Source of the DNA: Rhodothermales bacterium
Lineage (GTDB): Bacteria; Bacteroidota; Rhodothermia; Rhodothermales; Bin80
NCBI GenBank assembly: GCA_022822185.1
Contig: JAJECE010000060.1
Coordinates: 1-64,000 of the forward strand
Direction of reading: 5' to 3'
DNA length: 64,000 nucleotides
Positions 9,915 to 20,200 of this stretch are shown here, piece after piece. Each line of letters starts with the position of its first letter. The first letter of the stretch is position 1. The translations under genes were made by a program, and so were the position numbers. The notes beneath the pieces were generated by a model, which saw only the letters and a program-made list of their open reading frames with translations, was not told the origin of the DNA and did no database searches.

Positions 9915-12890
9915 TTACTTTGGTGCTGCTAGTAACATCGCATCCAAAAGCCGTTTTTCCTGGCTCCCCCCCGGATACAACGCAGACAATGCGTTGGCCA
10001 ACCGTAGAAACTCTGGACCACGCCCAAGTTCCGCTTCGATTAATTTCCGCAGAGCGCTCGTATGGCCACCAGCCTGAAACAGCATTGCTGCATGCACCCG
10101 ATCCAGCACTGTAACACCGCTGGAGTCGAATTCTGAATCATCCCCTAGAATTCTTTTTCTTTTGCGGGATCTCTTGGGAGCTGTTACGGTGTCTTGTTCA
10201 GCGAAAAGTTCTCCCTGGAGACTCTTTTGAGAATCAATATGAATCCATTCCGCTGCTGAGACTGCCCCTTCCTCACCAAAGAGATCCTTAATGCGCTCCA
10301 TAACCGGCAGTAAACGTACGATGCCTTTTTGCTGGGAGATAACACTGCCACTCCAGGAATCAAGATCAATCCCCATGGGTTGAGCAAAACGGCGAACGAC
10401 ATCAAATGGGAGACTGAAGCCCTTGGCTTTCGTCTTGGCAGGGATTTCCGAACTTTCCTCTTCGTCGTCTCTGGCCGTTCGTGTGCTCTGAAGTGTCCAG
10501 AGAAATAAAGCCGTAAGGCGGGCATCTTCCTCCAGTGCTCCGGCTAAGTCATCACCCGAACGAGATTCTCCCGTACCGAGGATCTGTTCCAATGCCGTAC
10601 GTCCCACAACCTCCCAGACCTTTTTCAGGTATTCTGCCAGTGTGACTTGGTGGCCCTCTGCAGTCTCTACCGCACGATAGCGACTAAAGATTTCCAGCGC
10701 CGGGCCAATACATGCAAAAACCAGATCAGCACCTCGAATGCCCTCTCCCTGAAGGCGCTCCACCCAACTACTTACACGCTTGGGCAACTCACGCAACACA
10801 TCTGCCCAGTCACCAACCGTTGCCTCTTTTGATCTTGGACGACAAATAAGGTGAACGCTGGTAGCAAGTGCGGCAGATTCTCTTGCCCGCAGACGTGATG
10901 GACTTTCGGTCGCAATCGGCCATGAACCGGTAATGGTCCAACCGCCGCGAATCATTCCCGAAAGAAGAGCCTCCCAGCCTTCGGTGGTTTTGTGTGCAAA
11001 CACAACCGAACCCACACCGTCCTCCTGTATTATTCGTCTTCCTTCTGCAAAAGCTTGTGACATACTCTCCTCAAACCAGTGACGATCCTTAGGCTGACCG
11101 TTACTTATTTTCGTTTCGTCCTGCACAATTTCAGCCTCTTTAGGAGAAAGGAGGTTTTCCGTGTTAAAGGGGTCCTGAAGAAGATAATGCTTGGGTAGAG
11201 TGCGTTTGAGCCAGACTAAAAAAAAGTCCGACAGATCCGAATAAGGCACTGCATCATAATACGGTGGATCGGTAAACCAGATATCGGCAGACTGATCTGG
11301 TAACGGATGATTCGTCGCATCCGCTTGTTGTATTTGGCCTGAAGTTTCAACTTGAAGAGTTTCTATCACCTTACACGCGGAATCGAGACTTGAAAGAAAA
11401 ACGCCTCTCGCATTGCTGCCTGGAGTAGATTCGCAGAAGTCCCATACCAAAGGAATGGCTTGACGTGAGAATAGGTTAACGGGATTCTCTGCTCCACTTT
11501 CCCAGCGAGCGAGTGAATTATTTCCGTCAGCCATTTTCCCTAGAAGCAGCGCTATCAAGATATGTTGTGCTCCAAATGAGATCGAATTCCTACTCGAGCA
11601 TTTTCCAAACTCTACCAGAGCCACCTTCTGGCGGGCTGTAAACAAATCACCCCATTGGAGCATTCCGTAACGTTGCACACTGAAAGCACGCCCAGCCCCT
11701 GAGCCACCACCCGCCGGAGTTGGCTCATCTGGAATCGGGCAAATATCCTGTTTTCCTCCACGCTCCCAATCATCTAAAATTTTCGCCACACGCTCTTGTG
11801 CTTCACGAACCGTTACATAGTCCTCCTCGGTTGGAAGACGATAATACCGGCCTTTTTGTCCTGACCGTAGAGTTACCACTGCCGTTATGCGTGCCCCTCC
11901 TATCCGGTGGCCCTCGGCATCAAAAATAACATCTGCCCCTCCCTTTTGTACTGCAAGTTGTGCCCGTACCCGTTCGGGGGGCAACACCGCCTCGCAACAG
12001 ATGCATGTGGCCTTCGCACGCACTACCGTAGCTACGGGTACATCCTCGTCCGATTCGGGCTCAAAAACTTCAAACTCAACTCGGGGAGACGAACCGCTTG
12101 ATTTCTTAATATTGTATCGTAATGCTTTTTTTTTCTTAGCCTTCTTGCATAACCAGAATGAGCGCATAAGCGGAATTTCTGCCCCACAGTTAGGGGCCTC
12201 ACAGCGAACAGTACGCGCCCATAGATAAACTATTGGTATTGATCCATCTGGATCTGCCGGATACAAATCGGCCAATTTTCGTTCGGCTACGCTTTTAATT
12301 TCTGCTCCAATCTGGCGCAAGTCTTCCGCTAACTCTGGACCAGATTGAGGTATGCCCTCTAGAACTGTCTTAAGAATGAGACATGCCACTGGATTAAGAT
12401 CACTTGCGAACACCTCACATCCAAGCCGTAATGCTTCCAGTGGTATTGCCCCTCCACCAGAAAAGGGATCCACGACCAATGGAAGTTCATTGCCATGGGC
12501 AGCTTTGACCAGTGCACGGCTCACCCTTAGATAGGAAGGATCTGTAGCATTATTCCAATTAGAAAAATCAGCTATGAACTCCTGTATTGCCTTACGAAGT
12601 CCTGCATCTGAGACAATGGTTTTTGCCCATCCTTGAGGTTTTTTAGGCCATTTCAGTAGAATTTGACGCGCATCCTCTTTGAATGCTCTTGGACAATGAG
12701 AATCACATGGGTCTGGAAACAGCAAGGTCAGTAACACTGCCCTGGAAGATGCCAGCGGGCGACGGGCCCACCACTGATGAAGCGTGGAGGGATGCCCATG
12801 CCGAAGCAATTTCTCCCGCGCAGCATACCTTGACACTTCGGCAAGGGGAAAGTCTACCTCGGCAATTCGCTTGCATTCTTTTGGAATCAT
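9915..12890 (-). CDS. DUF1156-family adenine-specific DNA methylase
   Basis: A 991-residue protein. The opening (DFPLAEVSRYAAREK, STLHQWWARRPLASSRA) is the DUF1156 signature. Residues 139-147 (VVDPFSGGG) form the SAM-binding motif and residues 538-546 (WFTDPPYYD) the catalytic DPPY motif of N6-adenine methylases. Two Cys pairs (CEAPNCG near 230, CICC near 297) suggest a zinc site. It would mark host DNA so that the restriction partners spare it. DrmMI of class 1 DISARM belongs to this family. The start overlaps the DUF1016 stop by 4 bp (ATGA), indicating one transcript. Confidence 0.88.
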   Translation of the reverse strand: MIPKECKRIAEVDFPLAEVSRYAAREKLLRHGHPSTLHQWWARRPLASSRAVLLTLLFPDPCDSHCPRAFKEDARQILLKWPKKPQGWAKTIVSDAGLRKAIQEFIADFSNWNNATDPSYLRVSRALVKAAHGNELPLVVDPFSGGGAIPLEALRLGCEVFASDLNPVACLILKTVLEGIPQSGPELAEDLRQIGAEIKSVAERKLADLYPADPDGSIPIVYLWARTVRCEAPNCGAEIPLMRSFWLCKKAKKKKALRYNIKKSSGSSPRVEFEVFEPESDEDVPVATVVRAKATCICCEAVLPPERVRAQLAVQKGGADVIFDAEGHRIGGARITAVVTLRSGQKGRYYRLPTEEDYVTVREAQERVAKILDDWERGGKQDICPIPDEPTPAGGGSGAGRAFSVQRYGMLQWGDLFTARQKVALVEFGKCSSRNSISFGAQHILIALLLGKMADGNNSLARWESGAENPVNLFSRQAIPLVWDFCESTPGSNARGVFLSSLDSACKVIETLQVETSGQIQQADATNHPLPDQSADIWFTDPPYYDAVPYSDLSDFFLVWLKRTLPKHYLLQDPFNTENLLSPKEAEIVQDETKISNGQPKDRHWFEESMSQAFAEGRRIIQEDGVGSVVFAHKTTEGWEALLSGMIRGGWTITGSWPIATESPSRLRARESAALATSVHLICRPRSKEATVGDWADVLRELPKRVSSWVERLQGEGIRGADLVFACIGPALEIFSRYRAVETAEGHQVTLAEYLKKVWEVVGRTALEQILGTGESRSGDDLAGALEEDARLTALFLWTLQSTRTARDDEEESSEIPAKTKAKGFSLPFDVVRRFAQPMGIDLDSWSGSVISQQKGIVRLLPVMERIKDLFGEEGAVSAAEWIHIDSQKSLQGELFAEQDTVTAPKRSRKRKRILGDDSEFDSSGVTVLDRVHAAMLFQAGGHTSALRKLIEAELGRGPEFLRLANALSALYPGGSQEKRLLDAMLLAAPK

Positions 12891-14050
12891 GAACCGCTCT
12901 CTGACTTGTCTTTCATTCCTTTGCGGGTATTCGCGTGATATGATTCCGAGAAATCCAATGTTTTCTGCGTACGCTCAATTTCAGAAGCAAGGAGCCCTTC
13001 ATCTGGCAAAGTGGTTAAATACTCCGCGGCCATTACTTTATTTGGCAGTCCCTCCAATGTATATCGGGCAACTGCCTCATCCTTCTGTGCACACAAAATC
13101 AACCCCACCGGTGGATTTTCTCCTTCACCAACCCAATTCTCCTTTGCATAATTGAGGTATGCATGCATTTGCCCAGCATCGGCATGCGTGAACTTCCCCA
13201 ATTTCAGATCAATGATAACCAAACACCTAAGTCGTCTATGAAAAAACAGTAGATCTACGCGATACCAAACGTCACCCATACGGAGGCGTCTCTGTCTGCC
13301 CATGAAACAGAAGTCACCTCCCAGTTCAAGAAGAAAAGTCTCTAGATGTTGAATCAGAAATTCTTCAAGTTCACTCTCGGAATACTCGTCCTTAAGATCT
13401 AAGAATTCAAGGACATACGGATCCCTTATTATCTCTTCAGGAATAGGAATGTCTTCATCTTTTGTTATCTGGCCTTTCTTTAGCATTGCGGCCTTGTTTT
13501 TTGATAATGCTGTACGCTCGTAGAACTGAGAATTGATCTGTCGATTCAGTTGTCGAACAGACCAACTTCCACGTAGTGCCTCGGTCTCATAGAACTTTCT
13601 TGCATGTTTATTTTTGACGGAAAGCAATCGTACATAAGCAGACCACGGCAAGGGAAAAAAAGGAGCAATGTGCCTCAATGAAGATTCTCCAGACTCTGTC
13701 TGGAGAATCAGTTGGTCTTCATGTTCTCTATCTGCTATCTTTGGAATTGGCCAAGCAAGAAAGAATGCTCTCATTTGCCAAATATTGCTAACAGAAAACC
13801 CTCGGCCAAAACGAGACGAAAGATCCTCCGATAGACGTTTAACAATTGCTTCTCCATAGTTGGCTCGCTCCTTTCCCGATTGCTCAAATTCAACAATGTA
13901 TTGGCCGATCAGCCAATATGCAGCCGTCATGATGGCATTCACTGAACGAACTGCGGATCCTCGAGCAGCATCAACGATATTCGCCACATCTTCCAGAACT
14001 GCTTCATATTTCCCGTTAAATGATGCTTTCTTTTCAACAGACTTGGCCAT
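12887..14050 (-). CDS. DUF1016/YhcG-family PD-(D/E)XK nuclease
   Basis: A 387-residue protein. The N-terminal half (AYWLIGQYIVEFEQ, GFSVSNIWQMRAFF, GSWSVRQLNRQI) is the DUF1016 DNA-binding part. The C-terminal half is a nuclease domain with YRVDLLFFHRRLRCLVIIDL (263-282), including D266 and the D281-x-K283 pair, then AGQMHAYLNYA. These proteins usually travel with restriction and defence loci. It lies between the repeat protein and the DUF1156 methylase, overlapping the latter. It probably supplies a cleavage activity, though accessory roles are possible. Confidence 0.85.
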   Translation of the reverse strand: MAKSVEKKASFNGKYEAVLEDVANIVDAARGSAVRSVNAIMTAAYWLIGQYIVEFEQSGKERANYGEAIVKRLSEDLSSRFGRGFSVSNIWQMRAFFLAWPIPKIADREHEDQLILQTESGESSLRHIAPFFPLPWSAYVRLLSVKNKHARKFYETEALRGSWSVRQLNRQINSQFYERTALSKNKAAMLKKGQITKDEDIPIPEEIIRDPYVLEFLDLKDEYSESELEEFLIQHLETFLLELGGDFCFMGRQRRLRMGDVWYRVDLLFFHRRLRCLVIIDLKLGKFTHADAGQMHAYLNYAKENWVGEGENPPVGLILCAQKDEAVARYTLEGLPNKVMAAEYLTTLPDEGLLASEIERTQKTLDFSESYHANTRKGMKDKSESGS

Positions 14051-14118
14051 GGTTCTTTTGTTTTATTGAATTATTCTACGTTGCCCCTTATGCACATTGA
14101 CCATCTCATGGCTCTGAT

Positions 14119-17100
14119 TTAGTCAAATGAAACTTCTTCCTGCACAACTGCGACCTTCGTTTCTACAGACACCGTCTGGAGAATTGGGTAATCCCCCCAA
14201 CTCATGGATACCAGACGAGAAATTACACCGGTCTCAGATTCTACAGACACCGTCTGGAGAATTAGACAATCCCCCCGATTCGTAGAGACCGGATGTGAAT
14301 TTATATCACTTCCAGATTCTACAGACACCGTCTGGAGAATTGAATACCTCCCCCGATTCATAGATGTCGGCCACAAATTTACTCCAATTCCTAATTCTAC
14401 AGACACCGTCTGGAGAATTGGACAATCCCTCCGATTCATAGAGGCCGGCCGCGAGTTTACATCACTTCCAAATTCTACAGACACCGTCTGGAGAATTGAA
14501 GAAGCACCCTGATTCGTAGATACCGGACGTGAATTTATATCACTTACAGATTCTGCAGACATCGTCTGCTGAATTGAATACCTCCCCCGATTCATAGATG
14601 TCGTCCGAGAATTTACTCCAATTCCTAATTCTACAGACACCGTCTGGAGAATTGGACAATCCCTCCGATTCATAGAGACCAGCCGCGAGTTTACATCACT
14701 TCCAAATTCTACAGACACCGTCTGGAGAATTGAATACCTCCCCCGATTCATAGATGTCGGCCGCAAGTTTACATCACTTCCAGATTCTACAGACACCGTC
14801 TGGAGAATTGAATACGTCCACCGATTCATAGATGTCGGCCATAAATTTACACTGCTTCCAGATTCCGCAGACACCGTCTGCAAAATTGAATATCTCCTCA
14901 GATTTATGAGTGCCAGCCGCGAATTTACACTGCTTCCAGATTCCGCAGACACCGTCTGCAGAATTGAAGAAGCCCCCCAATGCATAGAAGTCAGACGCGA
15001 ATTTACGCCGCTATCGGATTCTACAGACATCGTCTGGAGAATTAGACAATCCCCCTGATTCGTAGAGACCAGACGCGAATTTACTCCACTTCCAGATTCT
15101 ACAGACACCGTCTGGAGAATTGAAGATGCCCCCCGATTCGTAGAGATCAGACGCGAATTTATACCTCTATCAGATTCTACAGACACCGTCTGGAGAATTG
15201 AATACATCCCCCGATTCATGGATGCCAGTTGCGAATTTGCTCCACTTCCAGATTCCGCAGACACCGTCCGTAGAATTGGACAATCCCCCCAACTCATAGA
15301 GACCAGACGCGAATTTACACCTCCATCAGATTCCGCAGACACCGTCCGCAGAATTGAATACCTCCCCCGATTCATGGGTGCCAGCCGCGAACTTACTCCA
15401 CTTCCAGATTCTACAGACACTGTCTGGAGAATTGGACAATCCCCCCAACTCATAGATGCCAGCGGCGAATTTACTCCACTTCCAGATTCTACAGATACCG
15501 TCTGGAGAATTAAATACCTACCCCTATTCATAGAAGTAGTCCGAGAATTTGCTCCACTTCCAGATTCCACAGACACCGTCTGCAGAATTGAAGACCTCCC
15601 CCGATTCATGGGTGCCAGTTGCGAATTTACATTGCTTCCAGATTCCGCAGACACCGTCCGCAGAATTGAATACCGCCCCTGATTCATAGAATTCGTCCAC
15701 GAATTTATACCTCTACCAGATTCTACAGACACTGTCTGGAGAATTGGATAATCCCCCCAACTCATAGATACCAGCGGCGAATTTACTCCACTTCCAGATT
15801 CCGCAGACACCGTCTGCAGAATTGAATACCTCCCCCGATTCATGGGTACCAGTTGTGAATTTACTCCACTTCCAGATTCTACAGACACTGTCTGGAGAAT
15901 TGAAGATGCCCCCCGATTCGTAGAGATCAGACGCGAATTTATACCTCTATAAGATTCTACAGACACTGTCTGGAGAATTGGATAATCCCCCCAACTCATG
16001 GAAGTCAGACACGAATTTACATCGCTTCCAGATTCTACAGACACCGTCTGGAGAATTGAACATCTCCCATGATTCATAGAGGCCGTCCACGAAATTACTC
16101 CACTTCCAGATTCTACAGACACTGTCTGGAGAATTGAACATCTCCCATGATCCATAGAGACCAGACACGAATTTACACCGCTATCAGATTCTACAGACAC
16201 CGTCTGGAGAATTGGACAATCCCCCCAACTCATAGAGACCAGACTCGAATTTACTCCACTTCCAGATTCTACAGACACTGTCTGGAGAATTGGACAATCC
16301 CCCAGATTCGTAGAGACTAGACGCGAATTTATACCTCTATCAGATTCTACAGACACTGTCTGGAGAATTGAATAACGCCCTCGATTCATGGATACCAGAC
16401 GTGAATTTATATCTCTATCGGATTCTGCAGACACCGTCTGCAGAATTGAAGAATTCCCCCGATTCATAGATGTCGGCCATAAATTTACCCCCCTCTCAGA
16501 TTCCGCAGACACCGTCTGCAGAATTGGACAATCCCCACAACTCATAGATACCAGCGGCGAATTTACTCCACTGCCAGATTCTACAGACACCGTCTGCAGA
16601 ATTGAATACATCTCCCGATTCACAGATACCGTCCACGAATTTATACCTCTACCAGATTCTACAGACACTGTCTGGAGAATTGAATACCGCCCCTGATTCA
16701 TGGATGTCGGCCACAATTTTACACCCCTCTCAGATTCCGCAGACACCGTCTGCAGAATTGGGCAATTCCCTCGATTCGTAGATACCAGAAGTAACTTTAC
16801 ATCACTTCCAGATTCTACAGACATCGTCTGGAGAATTGAAGAATCCCCCCGATTCATAGATGTTGGGCACAAATTTACACCAATTCCTAATTCTACAGAC
16901 ACCGTCTGGAGAATTGGACAATCCCTCCGATTCATAGAGGCCGGCCGCGAGTTTACATCACTTCCAGATTCTACAGACACCGTCTGGAGAATTGAAGAAG
17001 CCCCCTGATTCATCGAGACCAACCACGAATTTACACCGCTATCAGACCAATCATCTGATGTGGGTCGTAGCAGGACAGCATCAAAGACGGACACATTGCT

Positions 17101-17157
17101 GAAAAACAAAGACCCCCTCTGATTAATTGCGACTGACTTCGCGAACAGTTCTGTCAT
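14119..17157 (-). CDS. Giant tandem-repeat protein, 36 exact 26-residue repeats, unknown function
   Basis: A 1012-residue protein with a 55-residue N-terminus, 36 uninterrupted units of exactly 26 residues, and a 21-residue end that begins as a 37th unit. Each unit opens with a near-invariant ILQTVS(V/A)ES, then a variable stretch (positions 10-12), V/I-N, another variable stretch (15-18), S-M/T-N, and a variable tail (22, 24-26). There are no indels in 2.8 kb, and only this frame is open throughout; other frames of the same DNA contain stops. A plausible ribosome site (GGAAGAG) precedes the ATG. The gene lies between the helicase and DUF1016 genes on the same strand. Composition (V, S, N, G, T) suggests beta structure, perhaps a solenoid. 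I recognise no family. A modular binding or surface role is only a guess. Confidence 0.7.
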   Translation of the reverse strand: MTELFAKSVAINQRGSLFFSNVSVFDAVLLRPTSDDWSDSGVNSWLVSMNQGASSILQTVSVESGSDVNSRPASMNRRDCPILQTVSVELGIGVNLCPTSMNRGDSSILQTMSVESGSDVKLLLVSTNRGNCPILQTVSAESERGVKLWPTSMNQGRYSILQTVSVESGRGINSWTVSVNREMYSILQTVSVESGSGVNSPLVSMSCGDCPILQTVSAESERGVNLWPTSMNRGNSSILQTVSAESDRDINSRLVSMNRGRYSILQTVSVESDRGINSRLVSTNLGDCPILQTVSVESGSGVNSSLVSMSWGDCPILQTVSVESDSGVNSCLVSMDHGRCSILQTVSVESGSGVISWTASMNHGRCSILQTVSVESGSDVNSCLTSMSWGDYPILQTVSVESYRGINSRLISTNRGASSILQTVSVESGSGVNSQLVPMNRGRYSILQTVSAESGSGVNSPLVSMSWGDYPILQTVSVESGRGINSWTNSMNQGRYSILRTVSAESGSNVNSQLAPMNRGRSSILQTVSVESGSGANSRTTSMNRGRYLILQTVSVESGSGVNSPLASMSWGDCPILQTVSVESGSGVSSRLAPMNRGRYSILRTVSAESDGGVNSRLVSMSWGDCPILRTVSAESGSGANSQLASMNRGMYSILQTVSVESDRGINSRLISTNRGASSILQTVSVESGSGVNSRLVSTNQGDCLILQTMSVESDSGVNSRLTSMHWGASSILQTVSAESGSSVNSRLALINLRRYSILQTVSAESGSSVNLWPTSMNRWTYSILQTVSVESGSDVNLRPTSMNRGRYSILQTVSVEFGSDVNSRLVSMNRRDCPILQTVSVELGIGVNSRTTSMNRGRYSIQQTMSAESVSDINSRPVSTNQGASSILQTVSVEFGSDVNSRPASMNRRDCPILQTVSVELGIGVNLWPTSMNRGRYSILQTVSVESGSDINSHPVSTNRGDCLILQTVSVESETGVISRLVSMSWGDYPILQTVSVETKVAVVQEEVSFD
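14122..16992. repeat. 78-bp tandem array with a palindrome in each unit
   Basis: The DNA repeats every 78 bp without slippage. Each unit holds a 25-bp imperfect palindrome: ATTCT-N-CAGAC, a 3-bp spacer, GTCTG-N-AGAAT on the plus strand (first copy 16968-16992), followed by a ~50-bp mosaic part built from a small set of variants. Unlike CRISPR spacers, the mosaic parts are related to one another and recombine in blocks. The array coincides with the coding repeats of the 14119-17157 gene. Confidence 0.9.
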
Positions 17158-17203
17158 AACTCATCTCTTCCAGGGAAGGACACAGCGGTTCCCCCGCAAT
17201 CCC

Positions 17204-20200
17204 TTACCCCGTTAATGCCTTAACGTTCAACTGGTAATGCTGTACCTTGCTGATCTCTTTCCATGGGAAACTGGCCGGATCTCTGATCGGTGGATGGAGC
17301 TCCGGTGTATCTGCACAATTGGTCACAATATAAAGCCAGAAACAATCCCGGCGATCCTCTGCGACCCGATACTCGTTCGGCGTGATCAGAATGCTTCCGA
17401 TAGGGCCGGCAAGTCCCTTGATTTCAATTAGACGCAAGTCGCCGGATCTTGGATCAAAGCTGGTAATGTCATAGCCAATATTCATCTTGTGGACATCTTT
17501 GACTTCTCTGCCCTGCCCGGTTTCGTATTCCATGACGACTCGCATTGCGGTCATTTCCGTTTCGGGGTGTGGACGCATGTGTCGCAGATCCTGATGATCA
17601 CGCTCCGGGTGAGGCAGAACCAGAACGCTCGTCAGTCGCTCAACCCCCTGCAGCGTCACCGCCCGCTGCCGTTTAAGTTCTTCCCGCCGCCGGGAACGCC
17701 GTGCCAAAACTTCCGCATGTCGGCGCTCCGCCTTCGCATAGCGTCCCTCTGCACCAATAATTTTGCGGCTCACTTCCTCATGGGCACGGCCGATCTCCTC
17801 GTCTACACGCTGCAGGATCTCCGTCAGAGAAATCTCAACATGATCACTGATTCGCTTGACTTCGACTTCCCGCCCCCTTTGAACCTCCCCAATGAACGGT
17901 ACAAGGGCGTTCTCGTTAAGAAAGACCGTTTTCTGGGGGAGAGTAGCGATTATTGGCAATTCCTCCGGGGCAGGTGCCGGAGTAAGATCCCCTAACATGC
18001 TTGCATCGTTCAGGACCTCCGTGCCATCATCTGACAGTACCACGGCGAAGAGCCGTTCATGAATAATCTGCCCCAAACCATCTACGATCCGAGCCCGGTA
18101 GAAATCTATTCGCCTCGGAGTGTCATACTTCAACGAATAGAAGCATGCCCCGGACGCGAACGCCTCCTGCCCGGCATCCAGCGCATGTCTCCGTAAAGCC
18201 TCAAACAGGGAATGTCCGGGAGTTACCCATTCAAGGTTATACTTCTCTGCTGCCGTACGATCCGTGGTTAGGCGTGGATACCGTACATCCAGGTCAGCTA
18301 GCTTCCATTCCGGTTCCCGCTCGTATTTCTTCAGTTCCGCCGGTGTTCGACCCGGCTGGAACGTATGCACCGGTTTACTCATTGGCCTCAGATTCAAGCC
18401 GGCATTTCGTGCAGATTCCTGAAGAAACCGCGCAATGGTCTCGGGGACGATACGTCGCTCCTGCGCTCGCGCACGGCGCTTCTTAAGAATCTCAAGATTC
18501 AGTCTTTTCGTCGCCAAACCTTCCAGAGCCGTCTGGCAGATATCCCTGAAGTGCTTTTCGTCCACATTCATCAGGAGTCGATCCTCAAGATCGGCATCTC
18601 CCAGTTTTCCTGCATAATAATCTCGCAGCACCCCCTCTATGTGCGTGGACGGTAATACTTCTCCCACCACATTGAACACTGCATCATCCTCAAGCGCATC
18701 ACGAATTTCCTGAAGTTTCTCCAGCAGTCGCTGGAGTACGCGACCCTCTATGGTATTTGTTGCTACAAAGTTGAAAATAAGACAATCCTGCTGCTGCCCA
18801 TACCGGTGAATACGCCCCATGCGCTGTTCCAGCCGGTTTGGATTCCAGGGAATATCGTAGTTGAACAGGATGTGGCAGCACTGAAGATTTATCCCCTCAC
18901 CAGCTGCTTCGGTGGCGACCAGAATCTGGATGGCACCCTCTCGAAACTGCTGCTCAACGAAAAGGCGGGTTCCTGGATCATTGCGGGATCCCGGTTTCAT
19001 GCTGCCATGAATACACCCCACCCGAAACCCCCATTTTTCTAATTTTTCAATCAGATAGTAGAGTGTATCCTTAAACTCTGTAAAAATCAAGAGGCGCTGA
19101 TCTGAACGGTCAAAGAATCCTTCATCCGTCAGAATCTTGCGAAGATGATCTAATTTCGCTTCATTGCCGGTTTCCTGAACCCGGCGGGCATCCTCTGCTA
19201 ATCCCAGCAATTCAGAAATTTCTTCACGCACCTGGTCTGCGTTCTTTGAAAGCGTGATCGCATCTAATAATTTCTCCAACTCCTCTCGGTCAGCATCATC
19301 ACACTCCTCTAATTCGTCCCAACCGGGAATCTTTGGTGGTGCAGTTTGAACGAGTTTTTGTGCATCCGCCAAGCCTCGTTTTAGCCTTTCCGCCCGATTT
19401 TCCAGAGACCGCCTCATCGCATAAATGCTGGATGCTAAGCGCCTTTGATAGAGTGACATCAGGAATCCAACGGCCTTGGAACGAGGATCATCCTCCCTTG
19501 CTGCAGCACGCCGGCTCTGCCGTTTTACAAACCGTGTAATCTTATCGTATAAATCGTACTCCTGACCGTCCATTGTAAAGTTGGCGGTACGCGCAATCCG
19601 ATTGGTAAAGACCGGCCTTGCCGTCCAGCTCCCGTCCGCCTGAAGTTCAGGAAAATAAACCATGGCTTCCTTCGTCCGCCGCAAATAGAAGGGAGCATGA
19701 CGGTTCTCCATTGCTTCGCGGATAGACTGCACATCTGCATAAACATCTTCATCAAGCAACTGCAGGAACAATGTAAAATTCTTCGGATCCCCCTTATGCG
19801 GTGTCGCAGTGAGAAGTAACATATGATCGGTCGTGTCCCGCAATAACTCTCCAAGACGATAGCGCAAACTGCGCTTGTTTTTGTCTCGTGCGGACATACG
19901 GTGCGCTTCATCTACGATAACCAGATCCCAGTTGACCTGCTTCAACCCCGGTAGAATATCATCCCGCTTCGCCAGATCCAGAGAAGTAATGATCTGGTTA
20001 TTTTCAATCCATTGATTGATCCCGAACTGTTCCCGAATGCTCGCACCTTTCAGAACCAGAAAATTTTCCTTAAATTTCTCCGTCAGTTCGCGCTGCCACT
20101 GAAATGACAGATTCGCTGGACAAATCACCAGAACACGCTCTATAAGCCCCCGCAGTTTGAGTTCCCTGATCAATAATCCAGCCATGATCGTCTTGCCTGC

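Noticed and set aside
15218-15682. Plus-strand repeat frames inside the array
   Set aside because: They are interrupted by stops every few units and lack ribosome sites; they exist because the period is divisible by three.
14122-16992. CRISPR array (partly palindromic ~29-bp repeat with ~49-bp spacers)
   Set aside because: The intervals are related mosaics rather than unique spacers, the period is exactly 78 bp (a multiple of three), one frame is open for 1012 codons, and no cas genes lie nearby.
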